Below, piece by piece: positions 23,380 to 35,000 of a DNA stretch of 64,000 nucleotides (its first letter is position 1; every line of letters starts with the position of its first letter). The DNA comes from JBLUOA01 sp048060095 (GTDB lineage Bacteria; Pseudomonadota; Alphaproteobacteria; Rhodobacterales; Rhodobacteraceae). The notes under the pieces were generated by a model. That model was not told the DNA's origin, did not search any database, and saw only the letters and a program-made list of their open reading frames with translations. The translations under genes and the position numbers were made by a program. The DNA lies in assembly GCF_048060095.1 (NCBI RefSeq), contig NZ_JBLUOA010000001.1, positions 186,001-250,000 on the forward strand. Reading direction: 5' to 3'.

Positions 23380-26300
23380 GAACCGCGCGCTTGCCGCCTT
23401 GCGCGCATTTCCCGTCGCCGAGACATCGCATCGCTGCGTGACGCCGCGCGTTCATTGACGGCAGATGTTGTCTCTGCGGGCGTTTCGGCAGGGGCTTTAG
23501 GGCCGGATTGTTCGTCGATCCGGGCGGCCAGCGCACCGAGGGTCGGGAAGCGGAAGATATCCGTGATGCTCAGCTTGGTCGCGCCGAGGGTTTTCTTGAT
23601 CTCCCGATGCGCCTGAACCGCCAGCAGGGAATGACCGCCGAGTTCAAAGAAATTGTCCTTCGCGCCGATCCCATTGGCCCCAAGGATACCACCCCAGATG
23701 TCCGCAACCTTCTGCAAGGTCGATCCGTCGCCCGCAGCGACATCCGCGCTGGGTTTCGGGGCGGTGACGGTGCGGATCGTCGGCGCGGGCAGCGCCTTGC
23801 GATCCACCTTCTTGTTCGGCGTCAGCGGGAAATTATCGAGCGTCACGAAATGCGCCGGCATCATGTAGTCCGGCAGGGCGGTCGCCAGCCGGTCGCGCAG
23901 CGCCGCTTCGTCGACCGGGCCTTCGGTCGTCATGTAGGCGACCAGTTGGTTGACGCCCGGCGTATCTTCCCGCGCGATGACAACGGCCTGTCGAACGTCC
24001 TGATGCACGTCGATGGCCGCTTCGATTTCGCCCAGTTCGATCCGGTGTCCGCGCAGTTTCACCTGATGGTCGATCCGGCCAAGGAAGTCGATCTTGCCGT
24101 CCGCCCGCCACCGCACGAGGTCACCGGTGCGATACATGCGTGCGTCGCCGGGGGGCGTCTTGTCGGCCGGAATGAACGGATCGGCGACAAAGCGGTCGGC
24201 TGTCAGGTCGTCGCGCTGCCAATAGCCGCGTGTCACGCCATCGCCGCCGATATAAAGCTCTCCGGGAACGCCGATGGGCTGCGGATTGCCCGCCTCATCC
24301 AGAATGTAAACGCTGGTGTTGGCGATGGGACGCCCGATGTTGACGACGTTGTCGTCCAAATCGCCCCCGTCCGACGCGGTTTCTGTCGTGGACCAGATCG
24401 TCGTTTCGGTGGGGCCATACATATTTTCGATGCGAGCCTTGGTTAGCCCGCGCAGCTCTGTGACGAGCGCGCCGGGCAGGGCTTCCCCGCCGATCATCAT
24501 GTGTTTCACGCGGGCAAGCGCGTCGCGGGATTCATCGTTCATCGTCAGCATCCGCGCCATGCTGGGGGTGCATTGTATGTGGCTGACATCATGCCGAATG
24601 ATCTGCGCGGCGATGGAATAGTCGCCATCGTCAACGGTTGCCTCTTCGTTCGACTGGCGCAGAACCTCGGCCAGCGGAATCAGCCCGTTCAACACCTGCG
24701 CAACCGGGATGCCGTAGTCGATCAGGCACGCGACCTCGGACACGCCGATGCGCTTCAGATCATCGACCCGGTTCAGGCAATCATCGACCGTGCCGAACAG
24801 GCCGGAATCCTCGAAATACCGTTCAAACGCGAAGTCGAGGATGCCCTCCATCTCTTCCGGCTCAAGCGAACCGAGGTCAAGCTGGAACGGGTTCGACACG
24901 CCCTTCGGCTTCTTGAAGGCGGGGAATGCCCAGGCGTATTGCTTGATAAGGCCAGCGGCGGCGCGCAGGTAATCCTTCATCGGTTCCTGAACGACGGCGC
25001 GCACGGCGTCCCGATCGTGGCCCACAAATGTGTGCAACATCAGCGTGACCTTGTGGTTCGCGGGGTCGTGCCCGGCGTCGCGCAAGGCCGTGTGGTAAAG
25101 TTCGATCTTCTCTGCGACCTCATCAACGCTCTGGCCCAAGAGGTGGGTCAGGATGTTCGCGCCAACCTCGCCCGCCTTCTTCCATGTCTCGGGGTTGCCC
25201 GCGGTCGTGACCCACAGATCAAGCTGCTTTGACACGGGCCGTGGCTGCGTGACGACCGCGAATGGTTCGCCCGATTGGGTCGGGAATTCGACCGCCTCGC
25301 CCGTCCAAAGCTTGCGCACGTCTTCGATGGTCTGAAACATCGCCGCGTGGTTATTCGGCGGGGTATTCTCCGGGCGCAGGACAAAATCGTCCGGCTGCCA
25401 GCCGCTGGCAATGGCCATGCCCGCGCGCCCGTTGGTCAGGTTGTCGATTACCGCCCATTCTTCGGCAATCCGCGCCGGGTGATGCAGCGGCGCGACGCAA
25501 CTGCCGGCACGCACGCCGATATTTTCTGTAACCGCAGCTACGGCGGCTCCTGTCACAGACGGGTTCGGATACGGACCGCCGAAGGCATGGAAATGCCGTT
25601 CCGGCGTCCAAACAGCGCAAAAACCGTTCTTGTCGGCAAATTTCGCGCCTTCCAGCAGCAGTTTGTATTTGTCGCTGCCGACACCGTCATCGTTGCCCCA
25701 ATAGTAAAGGCTGAACTCCATCCCGCGCCCGCTGCCCGACCGGCGCGTGCCGCTACCGCCCGATACAAGCGTCCGGGTTTCGTCATTGCTCAGCACCAGT
25801 TTGAAGCCACGGGAGAGCGTCCAGAACAGCTCAAGCACCGAAATATCGAAGGACAGGCTGGTGACAGCCAGCCACGTACCCGCCGGATCGTGGGCGATGC
25901 GGTCGTCCATCCCGGTGAAGAAATTCGACACATTGCGATGTTCGACCATCACACCTTTCGGCCGCCCGGTGGAGCCTGACGTGTAGATCATATAGGCGAC
26001 ATCCGCCGAGGCGACGCCGCTATCCGGGTTGCCCGGTTCGGCGCCTGCAATACGCGGATCGGTATCGAGCGCGAGGACGTCGGCGCTGTGCGGCGGCAAT
26101 CCGTCAACCATGTCCGCTTCGGTCACGATCACGGGGGCCGCGCTGTCTTCGATGTAAAGCGCGATGCGGTCGGCGGGGTAGGTTGGGTCAAGCGGAACGT
26201 AAGCGCCGCCCGCCTTCAGGATCGCAAGCGCCCCGATCAGCAAGGCGGGGGAGCGGCGCGTATGCAATCCGACAAGTGTTCCGGGGCCGACACCCATGCT

Positions 26301-28052
26301 GCGCAACACATGGGCCGCGCGGTTGGCGGCTTCGTTAAGGCCTGAATAGCTGAGCGACTGGTCCTCAAACGCGACGGCGACCGCGTCCGGTGTTCGCGCA
26401 ACTTGCGCTTCAAACAACTGATGCACGCACGCGTTCGCGTCGTATTCGGCGGCGGTGTCGTTCCAATCACCCAGCATAAGGGTGCGTTCGCGGTCGGAAA
26501 GGATCGGCAGCTTGTCCACCGGCTGATTTTGACCGTCCGGCGTCGCAACGGCGGCGGCGAGCGTTTCGATCCGGTCCGCCATCAGATCGAGCAATTCGTC
26601 CGAAACACGCGCACTATCGGCGAGGAGTTTTGCGCCGCCATCCGATGCGGCGAGCGTTAGCACAGTGCCATCCGCAAGGCCCGATGCAGCGTTGTGCGAC
26701 AGGCCAACCTCTGGCACCTGCAGCCCGTCCAACCCCGGAATCCGCGCGGGAAGGTCAGTGGCGAACCCGCCGGACCTGATCGCATCGTCAATATCGTTGG
26801 CGAACGTGGTCTGTGCGGTGGTGAAATCCCCGGCGGATTCAAACCGAACGGGCACCCAATCGTTCAGATAACCCTTCGCGGTGTCGGCGACGTCGATCTG
26901 CAAGGCCAAATCGACCGTCGGCTGGTCGGTCAGCCGTGCGGTCAGCGCAGCCAGGACCGCAAAGGCTTGGTTTGGTGTCATCCCGTCCGGCAGGTCAAGC
27001 GCACGTTCCGTCACGTCGCCGCCCTCGGTGGGTTTGCCAACCAGCGGCAGGTCATACAGCGCTGCGGTTTCCAGCCGCTCGCGCCAATTTTGTTCATTTG
27101 CCAGAATGCCTGCAATCGCCGCGTCAAGCTGCGCGGCGGCGTCCGTGTCGGGCGACGGCAAGACATCCCCAACCTCGGCGATTTCTATTGCGTTTGCAGT
27201 CGCGCCGAAACGGTCGCAAAGCCCTGACAGGATCAGCGGCGCGGTGCTGGTTGCCACGCTGATTTCATCGCCATCCCGCGCCAAGATGGTTCCGGGGGCG
27301 GAGGGGGAGTTACCTTCCCCAACCTTCGCGGACCCGACCAGCCAGACCTGACCGCCCGCCTCAATCTTCGGGCAAAGCAGCGGGTTCCAATAGTCCCCGT
27401 GGTCAAGCGCGCGCACCTGTGCGGCGAGCGTGTCGGCATCGGCGTTGAAGTCGAGCCGCCCCGCCGCCGTCGGGCGTTGATCCTTGGCGAAATAGCTTCG
27501 CGCTGACAGGTCTTGCGGCGCTGCGCGGAGTTCCGCGGCGGCGGCTGTGGCGATCACATCGTCAAAGCTCTCAATCGCCGCAGCGTAGCATTTCGTATTG
27601 AGAGTCAGCGCCGTGTCATGCGGTGCGATATCAAACAGCTTTTGTGCGACGATCCGGCCTTCGTCGACACCACCTTCGATCATGTGCCAGGTGATGCCGT
27701 GCTGCGACTCTCCGTTCAGAATGGCCCAGACCGGGGCGTTTAGCCCCGCGTAGCGCGGCAGCGGCCCGTCATGGAAGTTGATCGCGCCGCGTGCGGCATT
27801 GTCGATCACTGCCTGCGGAATGATGTCGAGGTTCGCGATGCTCAGCAGCCAGTCATAGGTCGTGCCAGCCAGACGATCCGCGAGGCCTTTTCCAGCTTCG
27901 ATGGCAGTCAGACCCTTGCCCTCGGCCCACGCGCGGACTTCGGGGTTGCGGGTCACGACCGCTTCGACGGTGTGCCCGGCATCCAGCAGCATTTCGCCGC
28001 ATTGGACCGCGAGAGATTCATTTCCGATTATGACGGAACGGAAAGCGGGCAT
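23376..28052 (-). CDS. NRPS: formyltransferase, C-domain remnant, A domain interrupted by a luciferase-like monooxygenase, PCP
   Basis: A 1558-residue protein. Residues 1-285 are a methionyl-tRNA formyltransferase-like domain with the triad N92, H94 and D130 (INFHDGPLPRYAG, GGVDEG). Residues 350-510 look like the C-terminal half of a condensation domain; no HHxxxDG is present. The A domain starts near 530: A3 at 689-701 (TSGSTGRPKG), A4 with D736. A complete luciferase-like monooxygenase of the natural-product (MupA/Atu3671-like) type occupies about 778-1130. The A domain resumes to A5 (NMYGPTETTIW), A7/A8 and A10 (K1415). The PCP serine is 1475 (LGGHSLL). There is no thioesterase or reductase. 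Pocket residues I read as D-I-L-Q-M-G-M-I-W-K, close to known glycine codes. It follows the GT2 gene by 2 bases and couples to the PPTase. Confidence 0.92.
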   Translation of the reverse strand: MPAFRSVIIGNESLAVQCGEMLLDAGHTVEAVVTRNPEVRAWAEGKGLTAIEAGKGLADRLAGTTYDWLLSIANLDIIPQAVIDNAARGAINFHDGPLPRYAGLNAPVWAILNGESQHGITWHMIEGGVDEGRIVAQKLFDIAPHDTALTLNTKCYAAAIESFDDVIATAAAAELRAAPQDLSARSYFAKDQRPTAAGRLDFNADADTLAAQVRALDHGDYWNPLLCPKIEAGGQVWLVGSAKVGEGNSPSAPGTILARDGDEISVATSTAPLILSGLCDRFGATANAIEIAEVGDVLPSPDTDAAAQLDAAIAGILANEQNWRERLETAALYDLPLVGKPTEGGDVTERALDLPDGMTPNQAFAVLAALTARLTDQPTVDLALQIDVADTAKGYLNDWVPVRFESAGDFTTAQTTFANDIDDAIRSGGFATDLPARIPGLDGLQVPEVGLSHNAASGLADGTVLTLAASDGGAKLLADSARVSDELLDLMADRIETLAAAVATPDGQNQPVDKLPILSDRERTLMLGDWNDTAAEYDANACVHQLFEAQVARTPDAVAVAFEDQSLSYSGLNEAANRAAHVLRSMGVGPGTLVGLHTRRSPALLIGALAILKAGGAYVPLDPTYPADRIALYIEDSAAPVIVTEADMVDGLPPHSADVLALDTDPRIAGAEPGNPDSGVASADVAYMIYTSGSTGRPKGVMVEHRNVSNFFTGMDDRIAHDPAGTWLAVTSLSFDISVLELFWTLSRGFKLVLSNDETRTLVSGGSGTRRSGSGRGMEFSLYYWGNDDGVGSDKYKLLLEGAKFADKNGFCAVWTPERHFHAFGGPYPNPSVTGAAVAAVTENIGVRAGSCVAPLHHPARIAEEWAVIDNLTNGRAGMAIASGWQPDDFVLRPENTPPNNHAAMFQTIEDVRKLWTGEAVEFPTQSGEPFAVVTQPRPVSKQLDLWVTTAGNPETWKKAGEVGANILTHLLGQSVDEVAEKIELYHTALRDAGHDPANHKVTLMLHTFVGHDRDAVRAVVQEPMKDYLRAAAGLIKQYAWAFPAFKKPKGVSNPFQLDLGSLEPEEMEGILDFAFERYFEDSGLFGTVDDCLNRVDDLKRIGVSEVACLIDYGIPVAQVLNGLIPLAEVLRQSNEEATVDDGDYSIAAQIIRHDVSHIQCTPSMARMLTMNDESRDALARVKHMMIGGEALPGALVTELRGLTKARIENMYGPTETTIWSTTETASDGGDLDDNVVNIGRPIANTSVYILDEAGNPQPIGVPGELYIGGDGVTRGYWQRDDLTADRFVADPFIPADKTPPGDARMYRTGDLVRWRADGKIDFLGRIDHQVKLRGHRIELGEIEAAIDVHQDVRQAVVIAREDTPGVNQLVAYMTTEGPVDEAALRDRLATALPDYMMPAHFVTLDNFPLTPNKKVDRKALPAPTIRTVTAPKPSADVAAGDGSTLQKVADIWGGILGANGIGAKDNFFELGGHSLLAVQAHREIKKTLGATKLSITDIFRFPTLGALAARIDEQSGPKAPAETPAETTSAVNERAASRSDAMSRRREMRARRQARGS

Positions 28053-28054
28053 GT

Positions 28055-29062
28055 TTATTCTCCGGTCATTGGGGCTGGGGTCGCGGTCTTGCGCGACGAA
28101 AACGGGGCCCGGATAAGGGCCGATAGATCATGCGAAACCATCGTCCACAGAAATCCGGGCGGATCGCCGGTTTCGCGGCGCGTGATAAAGCACCGCAGAC
28201 GATGCAACGCGCCACCTGCGAAGTAGGCGAGCGTCGCACCAGCGGCATAAAGCGCCCCGTGGTTCTTGGTGAAATAGTGCAGACGGGAATCAAACCAGTA
28301 GCCGGGCACGCGGCGCCACGACTTCATTCCGGTCGAGACGGACCCGATATGCGCAACCTCGCTTTCGCGGACGAACAGCGTTTTGTGGCCCGCCATCTGA
28401 GCGCGGCGACACAGGTCGGTTTCTTCGAAATAAAGAAAGAAGGTTTCGTCGAAAACGCCGATGTTATTCAGAACGCTTTGACGCATCATCAGGCTGGCTC
28501 CGGCAAGCCAGTCAACTTCACAACTTTCAGCGGGCGTTGGGACAGGAACGGCGCGTTTGCCCAGCAAACGGGTGACAGGGCCGAACCGGATCGCGGATTC
28601 AAACTCGCTCGCGATGGACGGGAAGCGGAAGGTCGTCAGGTGCGCGTCGCCCTCTTCGCCGTGAATGTAGCTTCCGGCGAACCCGGCCGCGGGTGTAGCT
28701 TCCAGACGATCCAGCAGCAAATGGATCGCATCCGGCGCCGGAAACGCGTCAGAGTTCTGGACATAGACGTAATCCGGACTTTGCCCATTGCTCAGCCCCG
28801 CGCGGATGCCGACATTGTTGCCCGCGCCAAACCCGCCATTCCGGCCAGATTGCAGCACCCGCACCCGGTTGTCCTTGGTCCAACCGTTGTCCGCGACAAA
28901 GGCTGTCATTTCGTCAAACGATCCATCGCCGGAGTCGTTGTCGACGATCACGATCTCACCCGCGATTCCGTTCATTGCCTTGACCGCCGCCTCTGCCGCG
29001 CGGCAGGTCATCGGGGCGGTCTTGTAGTTCAGGATGATTGTCAGAACGGTGGGCCGGGTCAT
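28055..29062 (-). CDS. GT2 glycosyltransferase inside the PKS/NRPS operon
   Basis: A 335-residue family 2 glycosyltransferase of the rhamnosyltransferase-like type: LTIILNYKTAPMTC, VIVDNDSGDGSFDEM, GGFGAGNNVGIRAG, the DxD-like VQNSDAFPAP, and the acceptor-side FLYFEETDLCRRAQMAGHK. GT2 enzymes use a nucleotide sugar to add a sugar to a polymer or small molecule. It sits between the PKS (4-base gap) and the NRPS (2-base gap) in one transcript. This suggests the assembly-line product or its carrier is glycosylated, or that the cluster feeds the neighbouring polysaccharide locus. A close relative is at 41038-42024. Confidence 0.9.
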   Translation of the reverse strand: MTRPTVLTIILNYKTAPMTCRAAEAAVKAMNGIAGEIVIVDNDSGDGSFDEMTAFVADNGWTKDNRVRVLQSGRNGGFGAGNNVGIRAGLSNGQSPDYVYVQNSDAFPAPDAIHLLLDRLEATPAAGFAGSYIHGEEGDAHLTTFRFPSIASEFESAIRFGPVTRLLGKRAVPVPTPAESCEVDWLAGASLMMRQSVLNNIGVFDETFFLYFEETDLCRRAQMAGHKTLFVRESEVAHIGSVSTGMKSWRRVPGYWFDSRLHYFTKNHGALYAAGATLAYFAGGALHRLRCFITRRETGDPPGFLWTMVSHDLSALIRAPFSSRKTATPAPMTGE

Positions 29063-29066
29063 CAGA

Positions 29067-32000
29067 TTACTCCGCGGCCTCCTGTGTCACGACGCGGGGT
29101 CCTTGGCCGGTTGCCTTGCGTTCGGCGGCTTCGATCACCCGTTTCATCCGGTCGGCGAGAACGCGGACATTCGGCTCCAACACCATTGAATCGTGATCGC
29201 CGGGCACCTCAAACACGTCGAGCTCGGGCGCCCATTTCGTCCAGTCATTATCGGGCAGCACATATTGCCGTTCGTGATTGACGAGGCGACCGCCCGAAAC
29301 ATGCCATGTGCCGACCATTGGCGGGCGAAACAGGGTGATCGGGCCGGACCATGGCGCGACCTCATACCGTCCGACGCTGTCCATGAACGCAGCCTCAATC
29401 GCCGCATCGTGGAACTGTTGGCCGAGTTCGGTCGCGGTGTCTTCATCATGGCCGCGGCGCTTGTCGATCTCCCAACGGATACGACGGGCGATCCATTTGA
29501 ACGGATAGCTGACGCCCTTTTTGCGCAGTTCCTGCCACTGGATCGACGCCCGGTCGCGGGCAGAAAGTGGTGGGCGAACCGGCAGCGGCGTGTCAAGAAA
29601 GACGACCGCGCTCACCTCTTCGCCCGCAGCGGTCAATTGTTGCGCGATTTCGTAGGCGGTGATCCCGCCCCCCGAGAAGCCGCCGACCATATAGGGGCCT
29701 TCGGGCTGCACCGTCCGCATTTCAGCGATGTAGTCACGGGCCGCTTCAACGATTGAGGTATGCGGTTCTTCGTCCCCGTAAAGCCCCCGCGCCTGAAGCC
29801 CGTAGAACGGGCGATCGACGCCCAGAAGATGCGCCAGATGCCGAAGGTTCAGTACGTTGCCGAACATCCCGGCGACAAGGAAGAACGGCGTTTTCGACCC
29901 GCCTTCGCCCGAGTGCATCGGCACAAGATGGGTGAACCGCCGTGTCGGTGCGGGGGCTGCGGTGCCTTTGCTGTCGGCCGGCGCGTCGGCATCATCGACA
30001 ACGCCTTGTGCTGCAATCAGGGCCGCGCATTTTCGGATCGTCGGAGCCTCAAACAGCACCGAAATCGGGAAATCCACCTGATACGCCTTACGCACCTGCG
30101 CGAACAGGCGCACCGCGATCAGGGAATGCCCGCCAAGGTCGAAGAAGCTATCCTCAACCCCAACCTGATCGACGCCAAGCAGGTCTTGCCACATCGCGGC
30201 CAGCCGTTCTTCAATCGGGTTTTCGGGGGCGACGTAGTCGGAATCAAGCTCAGGCCGCTGGAATTTCTGTTCGCTGCTTTCAGCGTCGTCGTTCGTGTCG
30301 GCGGCCTGCTCGATCAACCCGTTGAGGTCGAGCGATGAGACGATGACTTGCGGCAAACCCGTGCCAAGCGCTCGGAAGAACGCATCCGCCCCTTCATCGG
30401 CGCGGATGCCTTGCGACAGATTGTGGCGCAGGCGTTCTTCGGCCGGGGACAACGGGCGCGGCGCATCGACGGCGCTGGCGTCTGACGTTTCCTCGGGCGC
30501 ACTGGTTGCAAAGCCTGACACGCTTTCCATACGGCGGATCGAAAAGCCCTTGATGTCGACGCAAACCTCGCCTTCGGGCGTCGTGATGGTCACGTCAAAG
30601 GCCGCCATTTCACCGTCGGCGCGGTTTTCGCCCGCATTGCGGACCCAACTGACAATCTCAGCCGGAAGTGCGCGGTAAACCCGGACGGATTGATACGACA
30701 CCGGCACCCAAAGGTAGGTTGGTTTATATCCGGCGATCAGCTCCATCGCCCAACCGGTCGCCAAATCCATCAGGCCCGGATGCAGCCGGTATCCGGCCTC
30801 AAGATCGTCGCGGTAGGCGTCTTGCAGGCTAAGATGCGCGATCCCTTCGCCATCGCCCAAAGCGGTCGATTGCAAGACCTTCCAACGCGGACCGAACGCA
30901 AGGTGTTCTTCCTGACACGATGTCAGCCGCGCGCCATCCGCCGCGCGCTTCACCTTTTCGCAGCGGGATTTGACAGTGTCGATGTCAATCGGGCTTGGCG
31001 GGTCCAGCGGAAGTAGCGACAGGTTGGCTTGGGCGTTCGCCTCAAACCGGTTCGCGGTGCCGCTTTCAACGGCGAATTCATATCCGGCCTCATCGCGCGG
31101 CAGGCGGACGCGCACGGATTGCGGCGTGCCCTCGGCAACGGCAAGCGGACGCAGGAAGTAGAGGTCGCGGATTTCAAAGGCAGAGGTTTCGCCCTGCGCT
31201 TGCAACGCTTCGGCGGCAAGTTCAAGATATCCGGTGCCGGGCAGCAAGGCGTCGCCCGCCTTTGTGCGGTGTTCGTCAAGGAACCAGCGGTCACGGGTTG
31301 CGTAAGTCGCATTGAATTGGCGGTTGCCGTCGGCGTCAAACGTCGCCTCATCCAGCATCGGAACCTCGGCCGGGGTGACGGGCGGCGGGGTCTGCGAACC
31401 CGTCCGCGCCTCCATCGCGTCGGCGGCCATGCCGACATCCGACCAGATGCCCCAGTTGATCGCAACAACGCGCGTTTGCCCACCCGCGCGGGATTTCGCA
31501 AAGGCGTTGAGATATTCGTTCGCTGCAACATAATCGACCTGCCCAATTGGGGCTGTAACGGTCGAGGTTGAGGAAAACAGCACCATCCAATCGAGCGATC
31601 CATCCGGGAACAGGGTATCCAGAACCTGCGTGCCGTGGATCTTCGGAGTGAAGACATCTTCGATATCGGTCATCGATTTTGCCATGATCGGCGCATCGTC
31701 AACCAGACCGGCAGCGTGGATCACGCCGTTGATCTTTCCAAATTTCTCGGTGGCGGTCGCAACCGCCTCGCGCATGTCTTCGACATTGCTGACATCGGCG
31801 GCAAGGCACAGCACTTCGCCGCCCGCCTCTTCCAATTGCTGAACAGCACGTATGCGCCGGGCGATGCTGTCCTGCGGGGCGGCGTTTTGCAGACGGTTTT
31901 CCCATTGCTCGCGCGGCGGAAGGGCGTTGCGTGACAAAAGCACAATCCGTGCCGCCTCGTCATGGACAAGGGCATTGGCAATCGAAAGCCCGATCCCGCC

Positions 32001-35000
32001 AAAGCCACCGGTGATGAAGTAAACCCCACGGTCCCGCAGTTTCAGCGTGTCCGCGTCGGGTTCGGCCAATTCCTGCGCGCGATAGGTCAGTTCAAACCGC
32101 TTTTCACCCCGCAGCGCTGCCGTCAGGTTCGCGGGCTGGGCCAGCACATCCTCAAGCACCTGCACGGCCAATTGATCGAGCGCTTGTGCCGCTTGCCCCT
32201 TGCCCGCTTTGCGTGGGCGGTCGGGCATTCCGATATCAAGGACCGCGCAGCTTATCCCCGGAAATTCCCTCGGGATCACCCGCGTCGGTCCGATCACCGT
32301 TGATTTTTCAGGGAAGCGCAGCGTTTCGTCTTTGACCTGCATCGCATCCGACGTCAGCACGGACAGGTGCATCGGCATCGGCAAATCTTCCCCGCCGATG
32401 GCTTGGGCAAGGAACAGAAGGCTGTAGAATCCGTGTTCTTGCGTGCGGTGGAAAAAGCTGCTGCCGGGGCGGAAGCTTTCGTCTTGGGTGACAAGCCAGC
32501 CATGGACGATCCGCGTCGGCACACGATCAATCGCGACAAGTTCGCGGATCAGCGCGTCATAGCTTTCGCGCCCGCGTTCCGGCGCCAACACGTAGCGGTT
32601 TTCGTCAAGCCGGGCAAAGGCATCACCGGGATAGACGGTCACGACCTGATGGCCCGCATTTTCAAGGCGGTCCGCCAGTTTCGTGCACAGCCCAGCGTCG
32701 TCCGCGAAGAATAGCCATGTTTCCTTTGTTGCGCCGCTAAGGTCGGACGTTACGTCGATATCGCAATCGGCATAGCGCGGCACCCAGGCGGGACGATAGC
32801 CCCAGCCATCAGGGTCGTCATTGCGCATCAGCCATTCGACTGCGGTATCGGTCAGTGCCGTGCCGGGTTCGATGAAATAAGGCGCACGTTGGAAGGCATA
32901 GGTTGGCAGCGGCACGCGATTGCGTCGTGCTTCGCCCCAGATCTGATCCCAGTCGAAGGTTCCTCCGGTCGCCCAGATGCGGCCGAGCATCGCCATAAAA
33001 TAAGCGTCGTCCGCCACCGGATCGTTCGGGTGGCGCAGGCTGCTGATGACCTGATTGGCATTGACCTTGTCGTGTTGCCCGGTCAGCGACGCCAGAGCCT
33101 TGCCGGGGCCGACTTCAATAAACACGCGGTCCGGGTTTTCGGAGAGCTTGGTGATGCAATCTGCGAACCGCACGGTGTTCCGTAGGTGGCCGACCCAGTA
33201 TTCCGGGTCCGTGGCCTCAGCGTCTGTCAGAACATCGCCGGATCGGTTTGAGATGATCGGCATCTCCGGCGCATTCAGCGTGATAGACCGAAGGTAGTCG
33301 CCAAACGGTTTCAGGATCGGCTCAAGCATCCGGGAATGGGCGGCGATGTCGATTGGAATACGCTGACAGTCGATGTCTTCGGCGGTCAGCGCTGCTTCCA
33401 ATGTATCGAGCGCGGCTTGCGGTCCGGTCGCTACACTTAGTTGCGGGGCATTGACGGCGGCGAGGTCGAGGTCGTCGCCCAGACGTTTTTCCAAATCTTC
33501 CGCGGGCATCGCGACGCTCAGCATTCCGCCGGCTGGGATCGTATCAAATAGTTGGCCGCGCAGGTGGACAAGGCCGATACAATCCTCGAACGACATCACG
33601 CCAGCCAGACAGGCGGCGGTGTTTTCGCCCATCGAATGGCCGACCAAAGCGGCAGGCTGAACGCCCCAAGACATCCAAAGCTGTGCCAGCGCGTATTCGA
33701 CGATCATGATCAGCGGCAGTTGCACCGAGGGCGTTTTCAGCCGTTCATCGGCCTGCTCAAGCTCTCCGTCCTCTGGCAGCCAGACGGCGCGGATGTCGTA
33801 ATCGAGCTTTGGTTGCAGAACCTCCAGACCGCGATCCATCCAGTCTTGAAACACCGGCTCGGTCTCATACAGGTCACGTGCCATGCCTGCGTATTGCGCA
33901 CCGCCGCCGGGAAACATGAACACCGCGTCGGGCTTGTCTGCAACGACCGAGTGGGTGAAGACCCGGCGTGGATCGTTTTCTTCAAGAAGGCTCGCGGCTT
34001 GTTCGTGCGTTTCGGCGACAATCACGCGGCGCTTTTCAAACCCGCGACGGCCTTCCTTCAGCGTCCACGCGATATCGGCCAGCGGCTGTTCGGGATGCGC
34101 CCGAAGGTGTTCGGCAAGCGCACTAGCGTTGTCGTCAAGCGCGCCTTTGGACCGGGCCGAAACGGTCAATATCTGGAAGGGCCAGTCCGACGGTTCGGAT
34201 TGCGCGCGTTCGGGGGCTTCCTCAAGCACCACATGCGCGTTCGTGCCACCGACGCCCAGCGAGTTAACTCCCGCCCGGCGCGCGCCCTTGTGCGGCGTCC
34301 AGTCGGTCAGCTTGTCGTTGACGAAGAACGGGCTGCCGTCGAAATCGATCGCGGGGTTCGGCGCTTCGTATCCAAGGCTTGGCGGAATCTGCCGGTGATG
34401 AAGCGACAGCGCCGTCTTGATAAGGCTGGCCGCCCCGGCGGCCGTGTCGAGGTGGCCGATATTCGTCTTGACCGATCCGATCCGGCAGAACCCGGTTTCG
34501 TCCGTCGTTTCCGAAAACGCCTGCGTCAGCGCGGCGACTTCGATCGGGTCGCCCAGATAGGTTCCGGTCCCGTGACATTCGATGTAGTCGAGCGTGTCTG
34601 CATCCACCTCGGCCATCGCATGCGCTTCGGCAATCGCGGTGGCCTGACCATCGACGGAGGGCGCGAGGTATCCGGCCTTGTCGGCCCCATCATTGTTGAT
34701 CGCGCTGCCGCGGATAACGGCCCAGATGTGATCCCCGTCTTCAATCGCATCCGACAGGCGGCGCAGCACGACGACTCCGGCACCGGACCCGAAAACCGTC
34801 CCTTCGGCGCGGTGATCAAAGGCGTGGCAATGGCCGTCGGGCGATAGAATTTCGCCTTCCTTGAAGACATACCCCCGTGCGTGCGGCAGTTCGATGGTGA
34901 CACCCCCGGCCAGCGCCATATCGCATTCGCCGGTGATCAGCGATTGGCAGGCGTAGTGGGTGGCGACAAGCGATGTGGAACACGCGGTCTGGACGTTGAC

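Noticed and set aside
28130..29281. 383-residue plus-strand ORF opposite the GT2 gene
   Set aside because: Antisense shadow with arginine-rich composition; the minus-strand GT2 has all family motifs.
33552..34847. 431-residue plus-strand ORF opposite the PKS
   Set aside because: Antisense shadow of the PKS KS/AT region; no domain or start context.
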